Source of the DNA: DASQDN01 sp963833675
GTDB lineage: Bacteria > Acidobacteriota > Terriglobia > Bryobacterales > Bryobacteraceae
NCBI GenBank assembly: GCA_963833675.1
Contig: CAWHYW010000022.1
Coordinates: 1-64,000 of the forward strand
Direction of reading: 5' to 3'
Length of the DNA stretch: 64,000 nucleotides
The notes beneath the pieces are model-generated. The model saw only the letters and a program-made list of their open reading frames with translations, ran no database searches and was not told the origin of the DNA. Numbering within the stretch: the stretch's first letter is position 1; each line of letters opens with the position of its first letter. Below are positions 17,069 to 24,264 of the stretch, piece by piece. The position numbers were made by a program, and so were the translations under genes.

Positions 17069-18199
17069 GTGGGGCGCGCCAAAGTAATTCCCTTTCCAAC
17101 TAAAGATCCGCTGGTTGCCGCAGAGCAAGCTGGTCTTGAATATGTTTCGGACAATATTCCCGGGATTCGCCGCGTAGCGAATCGAGGTTCGTTCCGGTAT
17201 CTTTATCCGGACGGCAGGCCGGTCAAAGACGAACCAACCTTGAAGCGCATTCGGTCGCTCGTAATTCCACCGGCCTGGACGGATGTCTGGATCTGCCCTT
17301 CGCCATACGGCCACCTGCAGGCGGTCGGACGTGATGCGAAGGGCCGAAAGCAATACCGGTATCACTCGGCATATCGGAGCCAGCGCGATCAAACCAAATA
17401 CGGCCGGATGCTCGCGTTCGGGACGGCGCTGCCTGCTATCCGGAAACGCATTGAGGAGGATCTCAGCCTCCCAGGTTTGCCTAAGAACAAAGTTCTCGCG
17501 GCGATCGTAAAGCTGCTGGAACGAACGTGCATGCGGATCGGAAACGACGAATATGTCAAGCAGAACGAGTCGTACGGGCTGACCACGCTGCAGGACAACC
17601 ACGTCAAAGTCGAAGGCAGCAAGATGCGATTCAAGTTCAAAGGCAAAAGTGGACAATTGCAAGATATTGAGCTTGAGGACCCTCGGCTGGCCAAGATCGT
17701 GAAGAAGTGCCGTGATATCCCAGGCTGGGAGTTATTTCAGTATCTCGATGAAAGCGGAGAGAACTGCGACATCACTTCAACCGATGTGAATAAGTACATT
17801 CGAGAGATTGCCGGCGAAGACTTCACCGCTAAAGACTTTCGCACCTGGGGCGGCACCGGATGGGCGGCGCTGACGTTTGAAGAACTCGGCCCGTCAGAAA
17901 ATGACACCGACAAGAAGAAGCGAGTCGTTGAGGCGATTAAGTCTGTCGCTTCGAAGCTGGGAAATCGACCCGCGACATGCCGGAAATATTATGTGCATCC
18001 GGCCATTATCGAAGCGTACGAGGATGGCTCGATCTTTGCGGCTCTGAAGTCATGTAGCGGCAATCGGCGCGAGGAAGCCTGCGTAATGGCCGTCGTGACG
18101 AATTACGTGAAGAAGATGGCGGAGCAGCAGGATTTGACCGGCACGCTGCGCAAGTCGCTACGCCGCAAGTCGCGGGAGGCGGTGAGCCGCGGCGCGTAA
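17069..18199 (+). CDS. DNA topoisomerase IB
   Basis: This is a 376-residue poxvirus-type topoisomerase IB, which relaxes supercoils through a 3'-phosphotyrosyl link. Catalytic elements are visible: RIGNDEY with Arg156, KDFRTWGGT with Arg258, and the nucleophile in CRKYYVHPAI (Tyr307 or Tyr308). The N-terminal part (GFRYLYPDG-like, LVIPPAWTDVWICP) is the usual TopIB DNA clamp. The start is a GTG at 17069. It converges with and overlaps the LigD-polymerase gene by 42 bases. Bacterial TopIB often travels with Ku/LigD genes, as it does here. Confidence 0.93.
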   Translation: MGRAKVIPFPTKDPLVAAEQAGLEYVSDNIPGIRRVANRGSFRYLYPDGRPVKDEPTLKRIRSLVIPPAWTDVWICPSPYGHLQAVGRDAKGRKQYRYHSAYRSQRDQTKYGRMLAFGTALPAIRKRIEEDLSLPGLPKNKVLAAIVKLLERTCMRIGNDEYVKQNESYGLTTLQDNHVKVEGSKMRFKFKGKSGQLQDIELEDPRLAKIVKKCRDIPGWELFQYLDESGENCDITSTDVNKYIREIAGEDFTAKDFRTWGGTGWAALTFEELGPSENDTDKKKRVVEAIKSVASKLGNRPATCRKYYVHPAIIEAYEDGSIFAALKSCSGNRREEACVMAVVTNYVKKMAEQQDLTGTLRKSLRRKSREAVSRGA

Positions 18200-19043
18200 G
18201 CCCTTCCACGGATCCTGGATCGACTCCATGCGCTCGAACGCATTGCGTATATTCCATGATCGGGCATTCACCTTCGGGTCTTGTAACTCTTCCCAAGTGA
18301 TGGGCATCGCAACGGGCGCTCCATCCTTTGCGCGCACCGCGAACGCAGGCACAGCCGTCTGAGCCGTTCCGTTGCGGTTCGTGTCGAGGAATAAGCGTCC
18401 GCCGCGGTCTTTCTTAAGGAACTCGGTCGTCACGTTCTTCGGGTCGCGGCGGACCATCTCTTGGGCGATCTCGTGGGCTATGGCGCGGACATTATCAAAC
18501 GGCAGCTTCCGATCGAGCGCAATCACCATGTGCAATCCCCGCGAGCCGGTCGTCTTCAGAAACGGCGTCAGTCCGATTTCGGTAAGCAGTTCACGCATCT
18601 TGAACGCAACCGAGCGGACCACATCGAAATCGTCCCCTGGCGGATCGAGGTCAAAGATCATCTGATCAGGGAACTCGTTCTTATCTATCCGCTGCAACCC
18701 CACATGAGGCGTCAGACAGCCCTGGTTTACGATGTAGACAAGAGTTTCGGCATTGTCACAAACAACATGCGTTACGCTGCCGCCATGCTTCGGCACTTCG
18801 ATTCGGGTAATCCAGTCCGGGAAATGCTCCGGCATATCTTTCTGGAACACGGGCTTGGCATCGATGTTCGGCTGGAAACGTTCCATGGTCAGCCTGCGCT
18901 TGCGCAGGTGCGGCAACATGAAATGGGGCAATGCGACGATAGTAGTCGATCACTTCACCTTTGGTGATGCCATCGCGTGGAAAGACTACGCGGTCCTCGC
19001 TCGAGGTTCGAATCACCCGCCTTCCGACTCGCACTTCGCCCAT
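18158..19043 (-). CDS. ligD: LigD-type NHEJ polymerase domain protein (one frameshift)
   Basis: This is a stand-alone primase-polymerase of the LigD family that fills gaps in non-homologous end joining. ATG 19043 opens GEVRVGRRVIRTSSEDRVVF, the usual LigD-Pol start with FPRDGITKGEVIDYY. Near 18925 the frame shifts and continues as LPHLRKRRLTMERFQPNID. The catalytic metal pair is in MIFDLDPPGDDFD, with TGSRGLHMVIAL and KKDRGGRLFLDTNRN downstream. The joined length of about 294 residues fits a lone polymerase domain, with no ligase or nuclease domain attached. Ku is encoded 3 kb away. The shift at a CCCCATTT run is probably a sequence error. Confidence 0.87.
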
Positions 19044-19197
19044 ATCTTCGTTAGCTCCCGAACTATCAGACTTTCATGATTTCAATACGTTACCTTCCGT
19101 AGCGCATACCGGAAACCTTTCAATTTTGGCAGAGTCTTCACTGACAGGCGCGAGCCAGGAGACGCTTGTGGCCGCTGTGAAGAGAGAGGTGGAGACG

Positions 19198-20058
19198 ATG
19201 CATATATTACAGGCGAAAAAGCCGAATACAAACGTGGGAGACGCCGAGCGCTGGCTCTCGCTGATCGGCGGAAGTTCATTGATAGCTTATGGTCTTGCGC
19301 GGCGCAACTCCTCGGGATTTGGTTTGGCAGCGCTGGGCGGAAGTCTTCTGTGGCGAGGCGCTACCGGCCATTGTCCGATGTATCAAACGCTCGGCGTGAA
19401 CACGGCGGACCGCGGGTACGCCAAAGGCACAGGCTCTCGCGCCGGAGTTCCATATGAACTAGGTATTCGTGTCGATCATGAGATCACTATCAACAAACCG
19501 GTCGACGAGTTGTATTCGTTCTGGCGCGAGCTAGGCAACCTGCCCAGGTTCATGGATCATCTGGAGAGCGTGAAAGTCGTCAATGATCGGTTATCGCACT
19601 GGATCGCGAAAGGTCCTGTAGGCATGAGCGTAGAGTGGGACGCCCAGATCATCAACGACATTCCTTCCAGGGTTATTGGCTGGCGTTCGCTGGAAGGTTC
19701 GGAAGTGGATAGCGGTGGTTCCGTTCGCTTTGAATCCGAGAACGACGGAAGCAGTACGCGAGTGCTAGTGTCTATGCAATACAACCCACCTGCCGGCCAA
19801 TTAGGTGAGTGGGTGGCGAGCATGTTTGGAAATAACCCACGTAAGACCATCGCGGAAGACTTGCAGAGGTTCAAGGAACTGATGGAGACGGGCAATGTAG
19901 TGACCAGAGCATCGAAGAGAGCTCGATCGTCAGTCTCCCCGAATGCCCGTTTTAGCGGGACTGGTGGTAAGGTCTGGGAGCGGGATGCGGTGACGTCCTC
20001 CTCCGAAGAATCCTTCCCGGCGAGCGATCCTCCTTCCTGGACTCCAGAAACTCTGTAA
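19198..20058 (+). CDS. SRPBCC/polyketide-cyclase-like protein with DUF2892-type membrane N-terminus
   Basis: The 286-residue protein has two hydrophobic segments at about 20-55 (WLSLIGGSSLIAYGLA, FGLAALGGSLLWRGATGHCP), a DUF2892-like inner-membrane part, then a START/SRPBCC domain (VDHEITINKPVDELYSFWRE, NLPRFMDHLESVKV, GPVGMSVEWDAQIINDIPS). The C-terminus carries EESFPASDPPSW, a short motif seen at the ends of many stress proteins. ATG 19198 follows GAGAGGTGGAG and was preferred to the longer open frame from 18961. Its ligand is unknown; the domain usually holds a hydrophobic molecule. It lies within the DNA-repair and stress gene group. Confidence 0.75.
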   Translation: MHILQAKKPNTNVGDAERWLSLIGGSSLIAYGLARRNSSGFGLAALGGSLLWRGATGHCPMYQTLGVNTADRGYAKGTGSRAGVPYELGIRVDHEITINKPVDELYSFWRELGNLPRFMDHLESVKVVNDRLSHWIAKGPVGMSVEWDAQIINDIPSRVIGWRSLEGSEVDSGGSVRFESENDGSSTRVLVSMQYNPPAGQLGEWVASMFGNNPRKTIAEDLQRFKELMETGNVVTRASKRARSSVSPNARFSGTGGKVWERDAVTSSSEESFPASDPPSWTPETL

Positions 20059-20062
20059 ACGC

Positions 20063-20090
20063 AAAAAGGGCGCCGTTTCATCCGGCGCCC
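20063..20090 (-). terminator. intrinsic terminator between convergent genes
   Basis: GGGCGCCG (20068-20075) pairs with CGGCGCCC (20083-20090) across TTTCATC. The five A residues before it read as a T tract on the minus strand, so it ends transcription of the minus-strand glycine-zipper genes. Confidence 0.8.
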
Positions 20091-20116
20091 TCCTGAAGAG
20101 TCGTTCTTTCAGTTAG

Positions 20117-20695
20117 TTATCTCGGTTGAGCCTCTCGCGTTCGCGGCATCGGTCTTTCCGTCCGCGCGAAATCGGCCTTCGCTTCGCCAGTGGTCGACAC
20201 ATCGCTAGCGCCCGTACGCTTAAGAATACTTCGGGCCGTCTTCGACCACTTCGCGTCGTCGCAGTGTACGGATAACAGAATGCCGCCTTTGCGGACTCGC
20301 CCCTCGTAGCGTTTCGCTTCATACTCAGGGACGCCTGCTCCGACCATCGCTCCAGCTAAACCGCCGACGGTGACACCGACGCCCAATCCACCAAGCATGC
20401 CCAGAATCGGGCCGGCTGCGTGCATCGCTTCGAGGCCTGGTATCAACAAAGCTCCAGCTCCGACGAGCCAACCAAAAGCCGCGCCTAAGACTGCTCCAGA
20501 ACCACCGCCCGCGACGGCTCCTTCAGGCGCCTTGGTGTGTTTCTCATGCGCAAAATCCTTCGAACCGAGATTTTCCGGAAAAAGAACAGAGATATCCGTC
20601 TGGCGGAAGCCGGCAGACTTTAGATTTTCAATTGCGTCGTTTACTGTCCCTTGATCGGGATATATCCCGAAGGCAGCTATATTTTTCATTGCCAT
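20117..20695 (-). CDS. glycine-zipper stress protein with YflT/GspM-like N-terminus (copy 2)
   Basis: This 192-residue protein has a heat/general-stress YflT-like N-terminus (IAAFGIYPDQGTVNDAIENL, TDISVLFPENLGSKDFAHEK), then a long Gly/Ala-rich membrane-associated stretch (GAVAGGGSGAVLGAAFGWLV, LGMLGGLGVGVTVGGLAGAM) of glycine-zipper type, and a C-terminal domain (VRKGGILLSVHCDDAKW). A second start (MKN) lies two codons in. It follows its close paralogue by 14 bases, so the pair is co-transcribed. Known relatives are stress-induced; the exact role is unknown. The terminator at 20063-20090 lies just downstream. Confidence 0.75.
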   Translation of the reverse strand: MAMKNIAAFGIYPDQGTVNDAIENLKSAGFRQTDISVLFPENLGSKDFAHEKHTKAPEGAVAGGGSGAVLGAAFGWLVGAGALLIPGLEAMHAAGPILGMLGGLGVGVTVGGLAGAMVGAGVPEYEAKRYEGRVRKGGILLSVHCDDAKWSKTARSILKRTGASDVSTTGEAKADFARTERPMPRTREAQPR

Positions 20696-20709
20696 ACCCT
20701 CCTCCTAGA

Positions 20710-21300
20710 TCATCGCCCGGTGTCACAGTCTGACATAATGCCGCTTCGAGGCATCGGTTTATCGGTAGCAGCAAAATCTGCTTTCGCTTCGCCTGTCGAG
20801 GCGATGTCCTCTGCCCCCGTCTGAGAAAGGATGTTACGGGCGCGTTTCGCCCAATCCGAGTCATCGCAGTGCGCTGAGAGGAGAATGCTGCCCCGGCGGA
20901 TGCGACCCTCATATCGTTTGGCCTCGTATTCCGGAATGCCTAGTCCGATGAGCGCTCCCATGAGGCCACCGATGGTTCCGCCCATCCCGATACCGCCGAG
21001 CAGTCCCATGATGGGGCCGGCAGCGATAAGCGGCCCGATACCCGGAATGGCAAGAGCGCCCACGCCGGCGAGCCAGCCGAGCGCTCCCCCAATGACAGCC
21101 CCAGAGCTTCCACCTGCGACGGCCCCTTCCGGCGCCTTGGTGTGCTTCTCGTGCGCAAAATCCTTGCTACCTTGATTGTCCGGGAACAATAAAGAAATAT
21201 CTGTGCTCCGGAACCCTGAATTCTTCAGGCTGTCGACCGCGTCCTCAGCAGTTAATTGATCAGGATAGATCCCAAAGACTGCGATATTTTTTGCTGACAT
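20710..21300 (-). CDS. glycine-zipper stress protein with YflT/GspM-like N-terminus (copy 1)
   Basis: This 196-residue paralogue of the next gene down has the same three-part plan: an N-terminal YflT-like domain (IAVFGIYPDQLTAEDAVDSL, TDISLLFPDNQGSKDFAHEK), a Gly-zipper hydrophobic centre (GAVAGGSSGAVIGGALGWLA, GLLGGIGMGGTIGGLMGALI) and a C-terminal part with YEGRIRRGSILLSAHCDDSD. The motif SKDFAHEKHTKAPEGAVAGG is identical in both copies, which points to a recent tandem duplication. It probably shares its promoter with the small gene 15 bases upstream. Confidence 0.75.
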   Translation of the reverse strand: MSAKNIAVFGIYPDQLTAEDAVDSLKNSGFRSTDISLLFPDNQGSKDFAHEKHTKAPEGAVAGGSSGAVIGGALGWLAGVGALAIPGIGPLIAAGPIMGLLGGIGMGGTIGGLMGALIGLGIPEYEAKRYEGRIRRGSILLSAHCDDSDWAKRARNILSQTGAEDIASTGEAKADFAATDKPMPRSGIMSDCDTGR

Positions 21301-21314
21301 GATGATTGCTCCGG

Positions 21315-21497
21315 TCAGAGTGAAGGCTTTGCAGCTTTATTATTTTGCGCCGCTCCAGTTTGCTGGGCCTTTTTAGGAGATCCAGGTTTCGCATCATCCT
21401 TTTTTCGGACGCTGTTCTGCGCCGCCGTCCATTGGCCGTTCGTAACGAGGGACTCCAATGTAAACGGGGGAAGCGGCGACATAAAACTGTTACTCAT
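21315..21497 (-). CDS. small hypothetical protein, Lys/Gln/Ala-rich C-terminus
   Basis: The predicted protein of 60 residues begins MSNSFMSPLPPFTLESLVTN and ends in a low-complexity basic tail (KKDDAKPGSPKKAQQ). A GGAGGAGACA site stands directly before ATG 21497, so the shorter start was preferred to the open frame that runs to 21596. It lies 14 bases upstream of the two stress-protein paralogues and is probably co-transcribed with them. I see no domain. The strong ribosome binding site and operon position are the main support. Confidence 0.55.
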   Translation of the reverse strand: MSNSFMSPLPPFTLESLVTNGQWTAAQNSVRKKDDAKPGSPKKAQQTGAAQNNKAAKPSL

Positions 21498-21636
21498 TGT
21501 CTCCTCCAGCCTTCCTGTAGCAAACGGAGGGCCAAAGTGTAAGTTCTTCTTACTTATTGATCTAGAATGACTTTCTGAAATATGTGAGCGGCACAATTTA
21601 CAGATGGGGCCGAAGTTACCCGGCAGTCAAAAGCAA

Positions 21637-21663
21637 AAACCCGGCGCAATTTGCGCCGGGTTT
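21637..21663 (-). terminator. intrinsic terminator after the DUF1328 gene
   Basis: AAACCCGGCGCAA (21637-21649) and TTGCGCCGGGTTT (21651-21663) form a near-perfect inverted repeat. The A-rich stretch at 21635-21639 gives a T tract on the minus strand. It lies about 33 bases downstream of the DUF1328 stop. Confidence 0.75.
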
Positions 21664-21695
21664 GCCGGAAAGTCGATTGTCGAGCGCTCACCGCA

Positions 21696-21860
21696 TCAGG
21701 CGCGGCGCGCAACACCCATCACGAGTGATACCAGAAAAACAATAAGAAACAGGAAAAATAGGATTTTTGCGATTCCTGCCGAAGCTACCGAAATTCCACC
21801 AAATCCAAAAATCGCCGCCACAATAGCGATCAGGAAAAACACAAGAGCATAATGCAACAT
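21696..21860 (-). CDS. DUF1328 small membrane protein (YtjA-like)
   Basis: This 54-residue, almost wholly hydrophobic protein (MLHYALVFFLIAIVAAIFGF, then SAGIAKILFFLFLIVFLVSL) matches the DUF1328/YtjA family of two-helix inner-membrane proteins linked to general stress. The open frame runs to 22016, but GGAGGG precedes ATG 21858-21860 and the family begins there. It has its own terminator downstream. About 236 bases without a gene separate it from the divergent Ku gene, so promoters for both lie in 21861-22096; I see no certain boxes there. Confidence 0.85.
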   Translation of the reverse strand: MLHYALVFFLIAIVAAIFGFGGISVASAGIAKILFFLFLIVFLVSLVMGVARRA

Positions 21861-22096
21861 TTCATTTCCCTCCAGTTTTTTAATCGCCCGGGTCAAACCG
21901 CGGCGCGCATATTGATCAGTGCAAGCCGTGGGCCAAAGCAGAGCCTGTGTATAACTCGCCCGTATGCAATAGGTTGCAACCATGGCATAATGATCTTCCG
22001 TAAGCGTCACATGCAATTCTTACCCTGCCCAATGTGGTTGGTCGATTGCAAATGCATAGAATGACTAAGTTTCAGGCCTGAGAGGAGACTTCCGGG

Positions 22097-22948
22097 ATGG
22101 CATCTACGATTTGGAAAGGCTACATTACGTTCGGGCTGATTTCGATTCCGGTGCGGCTGTTTGCGGCGGCGCGGACGGATCGTATCAGCTTTAACATGCT
22201 GCACGAGGTGTGCTCCACCCGCATCAAACAGCAATTGTATTGTCCGACCTGCGAACGAGTTGTCGAACGCTCCGAGATCATAAAGGGCTACGAGGCGGAG
22301 AAAGACACTTATGTGACCGTCACCGATGAAGAAATGAAAAAGGTGGCGCCGGAGTCGTCTCAATCAATGGAGATTCTGGAGTTTGTCCAACTCAGCGAAA
22401 TCGACCCGCTATACTTCGAAACATCTTATTACGCAACACCCGAAGAAGCCGGCCGTCGGGCTTATCAGTTGTTACTCGAAACCATGCAGAAGACTGGCTA
22501 CGCGGCGATGGCGAAGGTTGCGATGCACCAGCGGGAATACACTGTCGTGATTCGTCCTCGGGAAGACGGCCTGACGTTGCACACGATCTATTACGCGAAT
22601 GAGGTCCGCGCCGTGCCCGAGTACGGCCAGACAAAGAACACTGAAGTCAAACCACAAGAGATCCAATTGGCCGAACAGTTGGTAAAGAGCCTCGCGGCGC
22701 CTTTCGACCCTGAGAAGTACGAAGACGCATACCAGACGCGCCTGACGGAAATGCTGGAAGCAAAACAGGCGGGTAAAACCGTAAAGGAGACGAAGACAAA
22801 ACGTCTTGCTCCGGTCATCGATCTCATGGCGGCTTTACAGAAGAGCCTCAACCAGTCCGGCGCGGAGAAAAAGCCGGCGGCACGCACAAGCCATACGGAA
22901 GAAGAGCGGCGGGCGAGCGGCAGAAAAAGAAAAGCGGCCGGTGGTTAG
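22097..22948 (+). CDS. ku: Ku homodimeric DNA end-binding protein
   Basis: Ku binds double-strand DNA ends and recruits LigD in bacterial non-homologous end joining. The 283-residue protein starts MASTIWKGYITFGLISIPV, the standard bacterial Ku opening, and carries a Cys pair in LYCPTCERVVERSEIIKGYE, the core beta-barrel (YYATPEEAGRRAYQLLLETM, GYAAMAKVAMHQREYTVVIR) and a basic Lys/Arg-rich C-terminal tail (KKPAARTSHTEEERRASGRK) typical of DNA-binding extensions. It ends at a bidirectional terminator. The LigD-type polymerase at 18.2-19.0 kb is the likely partner. Confidence 0.95.
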   Translation: MASTIWKGYITFGLISIPVRLFAAARTDRISFNMLHEVCSTRIKQQLYCPTCERVVERSEIIKGYEAEKDTYVTVTDEEMKKVAPESSQSMEILEFVQLSEIDPLYFETSYYATPEEAGRRAYQLLLETMQKTGYAAMAKVAMHQREYTVVIRPREDGLTLHTIYYANEVRAVPEYGQTKNTEVKPQEIQLAEQLVKSLAAPFDPEKYEDAYQTRLTEMLEAKQAGKTVKETKTKRLAPVIDLMAALQKSLNQSGAEKKPAARTSHTEEERRASGRKRKAAGG

Positions 22949-22979
22949 TCCAAGCTGCTTCTATTTATAACTTATAAGC

Positions 22980-23010
22980 AAAAAAGGACGGCGCCGACCC
23001 GTCCTTTTTT
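22980..23010. terminator. bidirectional intrinsic terminator between ku and the sigma factor gene
   Basis: AAAAAAGGACGG (22980-22991) pairs exactly with CCGTCCTTTTTT (22999-23010) across a seven-base loop. A run of six T follows the stem on each strand, so it serves both the convergent ku gene and the minus-strand sigma factor gene. Confidence 0.9.
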
Positions 23011-23036
23011 GTCATTTGAAAGAGGATAATTCAAAA

Positions 23037-23579
23037 CTAAGCGGCTACGGCTTCAGGAGAGGCGACCTCGGCTTCCGCGGTGTTGGCAGCTCGCTTGTGG
23101 GTGGCGGGGCTTTCGGGATAACGCCGCCCAAGGCGCTTGCCGACGGTTCTCCTAGCACGAAGGAGGCGGATCCGAACAGCCGTCTCTGTCCAGCCTTGTT
23201 GCTCGGCGATCTCCTGCACCTTGAAGCCTTCCAGATAGTGGCGCTGCAATACCATACGATCATTGTGTTTGCAGGATTTCAAGATGCGACGGACATCAAT
23301 GGCAGCCAAGTTGATCTTCGGATTCGTCGAAAGTTCAGGTAGCGTCTGGAGTAGCGGCTCGCGCCTGATATAACTGCGATGGATGTTTAAAGCTATACTG
23401 TTCATCCAAGTGAGAACCATTGAGGGATCTCTCAGTTGGGCCAGTCTCTCCCATCCTTTCACCCACGCGGCCTGCGCGGTCTCCTGAGCGGCGTCATACG
23501 CCAACCCTCGAGAAACCAAAAAGCGTACCGTCAAATTAAAGCCCTTCTGATAAGCTTGGCCGTACTGTTCTCTTGTCAT
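23037..23579 (-). CDS. sigma-70 family (ECF-like) RNA polymerase sigma factor
   Basis: This 180-residue protein has a region-2-like part (YQKGFNLTVRFLVSRGLAYD, AQETAQAAWVKGWERL, VLTWMNSIALNIHRSYIRRE) and a region-4 helix-turn-helix (HYLEGFKVQEIAEQQGWTET, AVRIRLLRARRTVGKRLG). The tail is Ala/Glu-rich. No anti-sigma gene is adjacent, unlike the sigma factor at 8.4 kb. Its place among Ku, DUF1328, GlsB-like and glycine-zipper genes suggests, as inference, that it controls this stress group. ATG 23579 is the first Met in frame. Confidence 0.8.
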   Translation of the reverse strand: MTREQYGQAYQKGFNLTVRFLVSRGLAYDAAQETAQAAWVKGWERLAQLRDPSMVLTWMNSIALNIHRSYIRREPLLQTLPELSTNPKINLAAIDVRRILKSCKHNDRMVLQRHYLEGFKVQEIAEQQGWTETAVRIRLLRARRTVGKRLGRRYPESPATHKRAANTAEAEVASPEAVAA

Positions 23580-23682
23580 TTGTTTATCACCCGTAGTTTT
23601 AAGATGTCGAGAATTATTTACGAGGCCCCGACGAGAAGTTGGAGTTTGCCGGAGCCTCTGGTTATCGGTACAACCGCAACGC

Positions 23683-23940
23683 CTAGACGACGCGACGGCT
23701 TAGCGTCATGCGGTACAGCGCAAGCAGAATAACTGCGCCTAGAAGCGCCATAAAGAAACCCGCGCCTTCATTAGGTCCATAGAAACCTAGCAACCGGCCA
23801 ACATAGCCGCCAAGAACGGCGCCTGCGATACCAAGCAAAATCGTGATGATGAATCCACCAGGGTCGCGGCCGGGCATCAACAGCTTGGCGATTACACCCA
23901 CAACCAAGCCAAACAGAATCAAGCTGAAGAACGAAAGCAT
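23683..23940 (-). CDS. GlsB/YeaQ/YmgE transglycosylase-associated-like membrane protein
   Basis: This 85-residue protein has three hydrophobic segments: FFSLILFGLVVGVIAKLLMP, FIITILLGIAGAVLGGYVG and GFFMALLGAVILLALYRM. LMPGRDPGGF is the family signature of GlsB/YeaQ proteins, small inner-membrane proteins induced under general or acid stress. The frame is open to 24048, but GAGGAGACATCG precedes ATG 23938-23940, and the upstream residues do not fit the family. It is a single-gene unit in the stress group. Confidence 0.85.
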   Translation of the reverse strand: MLSFFSLILFGLVVGVIAKLLMPGRDPGGFIITILLGIAGAVLGGYVGRLLGFYGPNEGAGFFMALLGAVILLALYRMTLSRRVV

Positions 23941-24122
23941 CGATGTCTCCTCCCAGAAACTTCCGAGTGGCTCTTCACTGGGCCCTCCGGGTTCGGCCTC
24001 CCGAACGCACTTATGTTGGGCAATTGTGGCGCCACGAGGCCGCCACACGGGTCAATAAATGTAAGTTGTTGATAGTACGTTAGATCTGATAAGAAAGCGT
24101 TACTTACTAACGGAGAAATGTT

Positions 24123-24254
24123 ATGTACCTTTCGTATCTACTCCAGCAAGAATTTTCGCTAGCGGTAAATATTTCAGGAGCCAGGTCAGTTCGAGTAAAC
24201 GGTAAAATGCCGAGCCCGTTACAGTCTGCAATCGTGACCGGCCTTGTCGCGTAA
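24123..24254 (+). CDS. possible small ORF (43 residues) overlapping the recN start
   Basis: Between the divergent GlsB-like gene and recN there are about 320 bases with only one candidate gene. GGAGAAATGTT leads into ATG 24123, and the frame reads MYLSYLLQQEFSLAVNISGA and on to a TAA at 24252-24254, ten bases before the likely recN start. The spacing would allow translational coupling with recN. The peptide has no recognised domain and could be chance; the ribosome binding site is the only real support. Confidence 0.25.
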   Translation: MYLSYLLQQEFSLAVNISGARSVRVNGKMPSPLQSAIVTGLVA

Positions 24255-24264
24255 ACTGAGGGCA

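Noticed and set aside
18961..19197. N-terminal extension of the SRPBCC protein from ATG 18961
   Set aside because: This stretch is antisense to the LigD start and not family-like. The Shine-Dalgarno before ATG 19198 decides the start.
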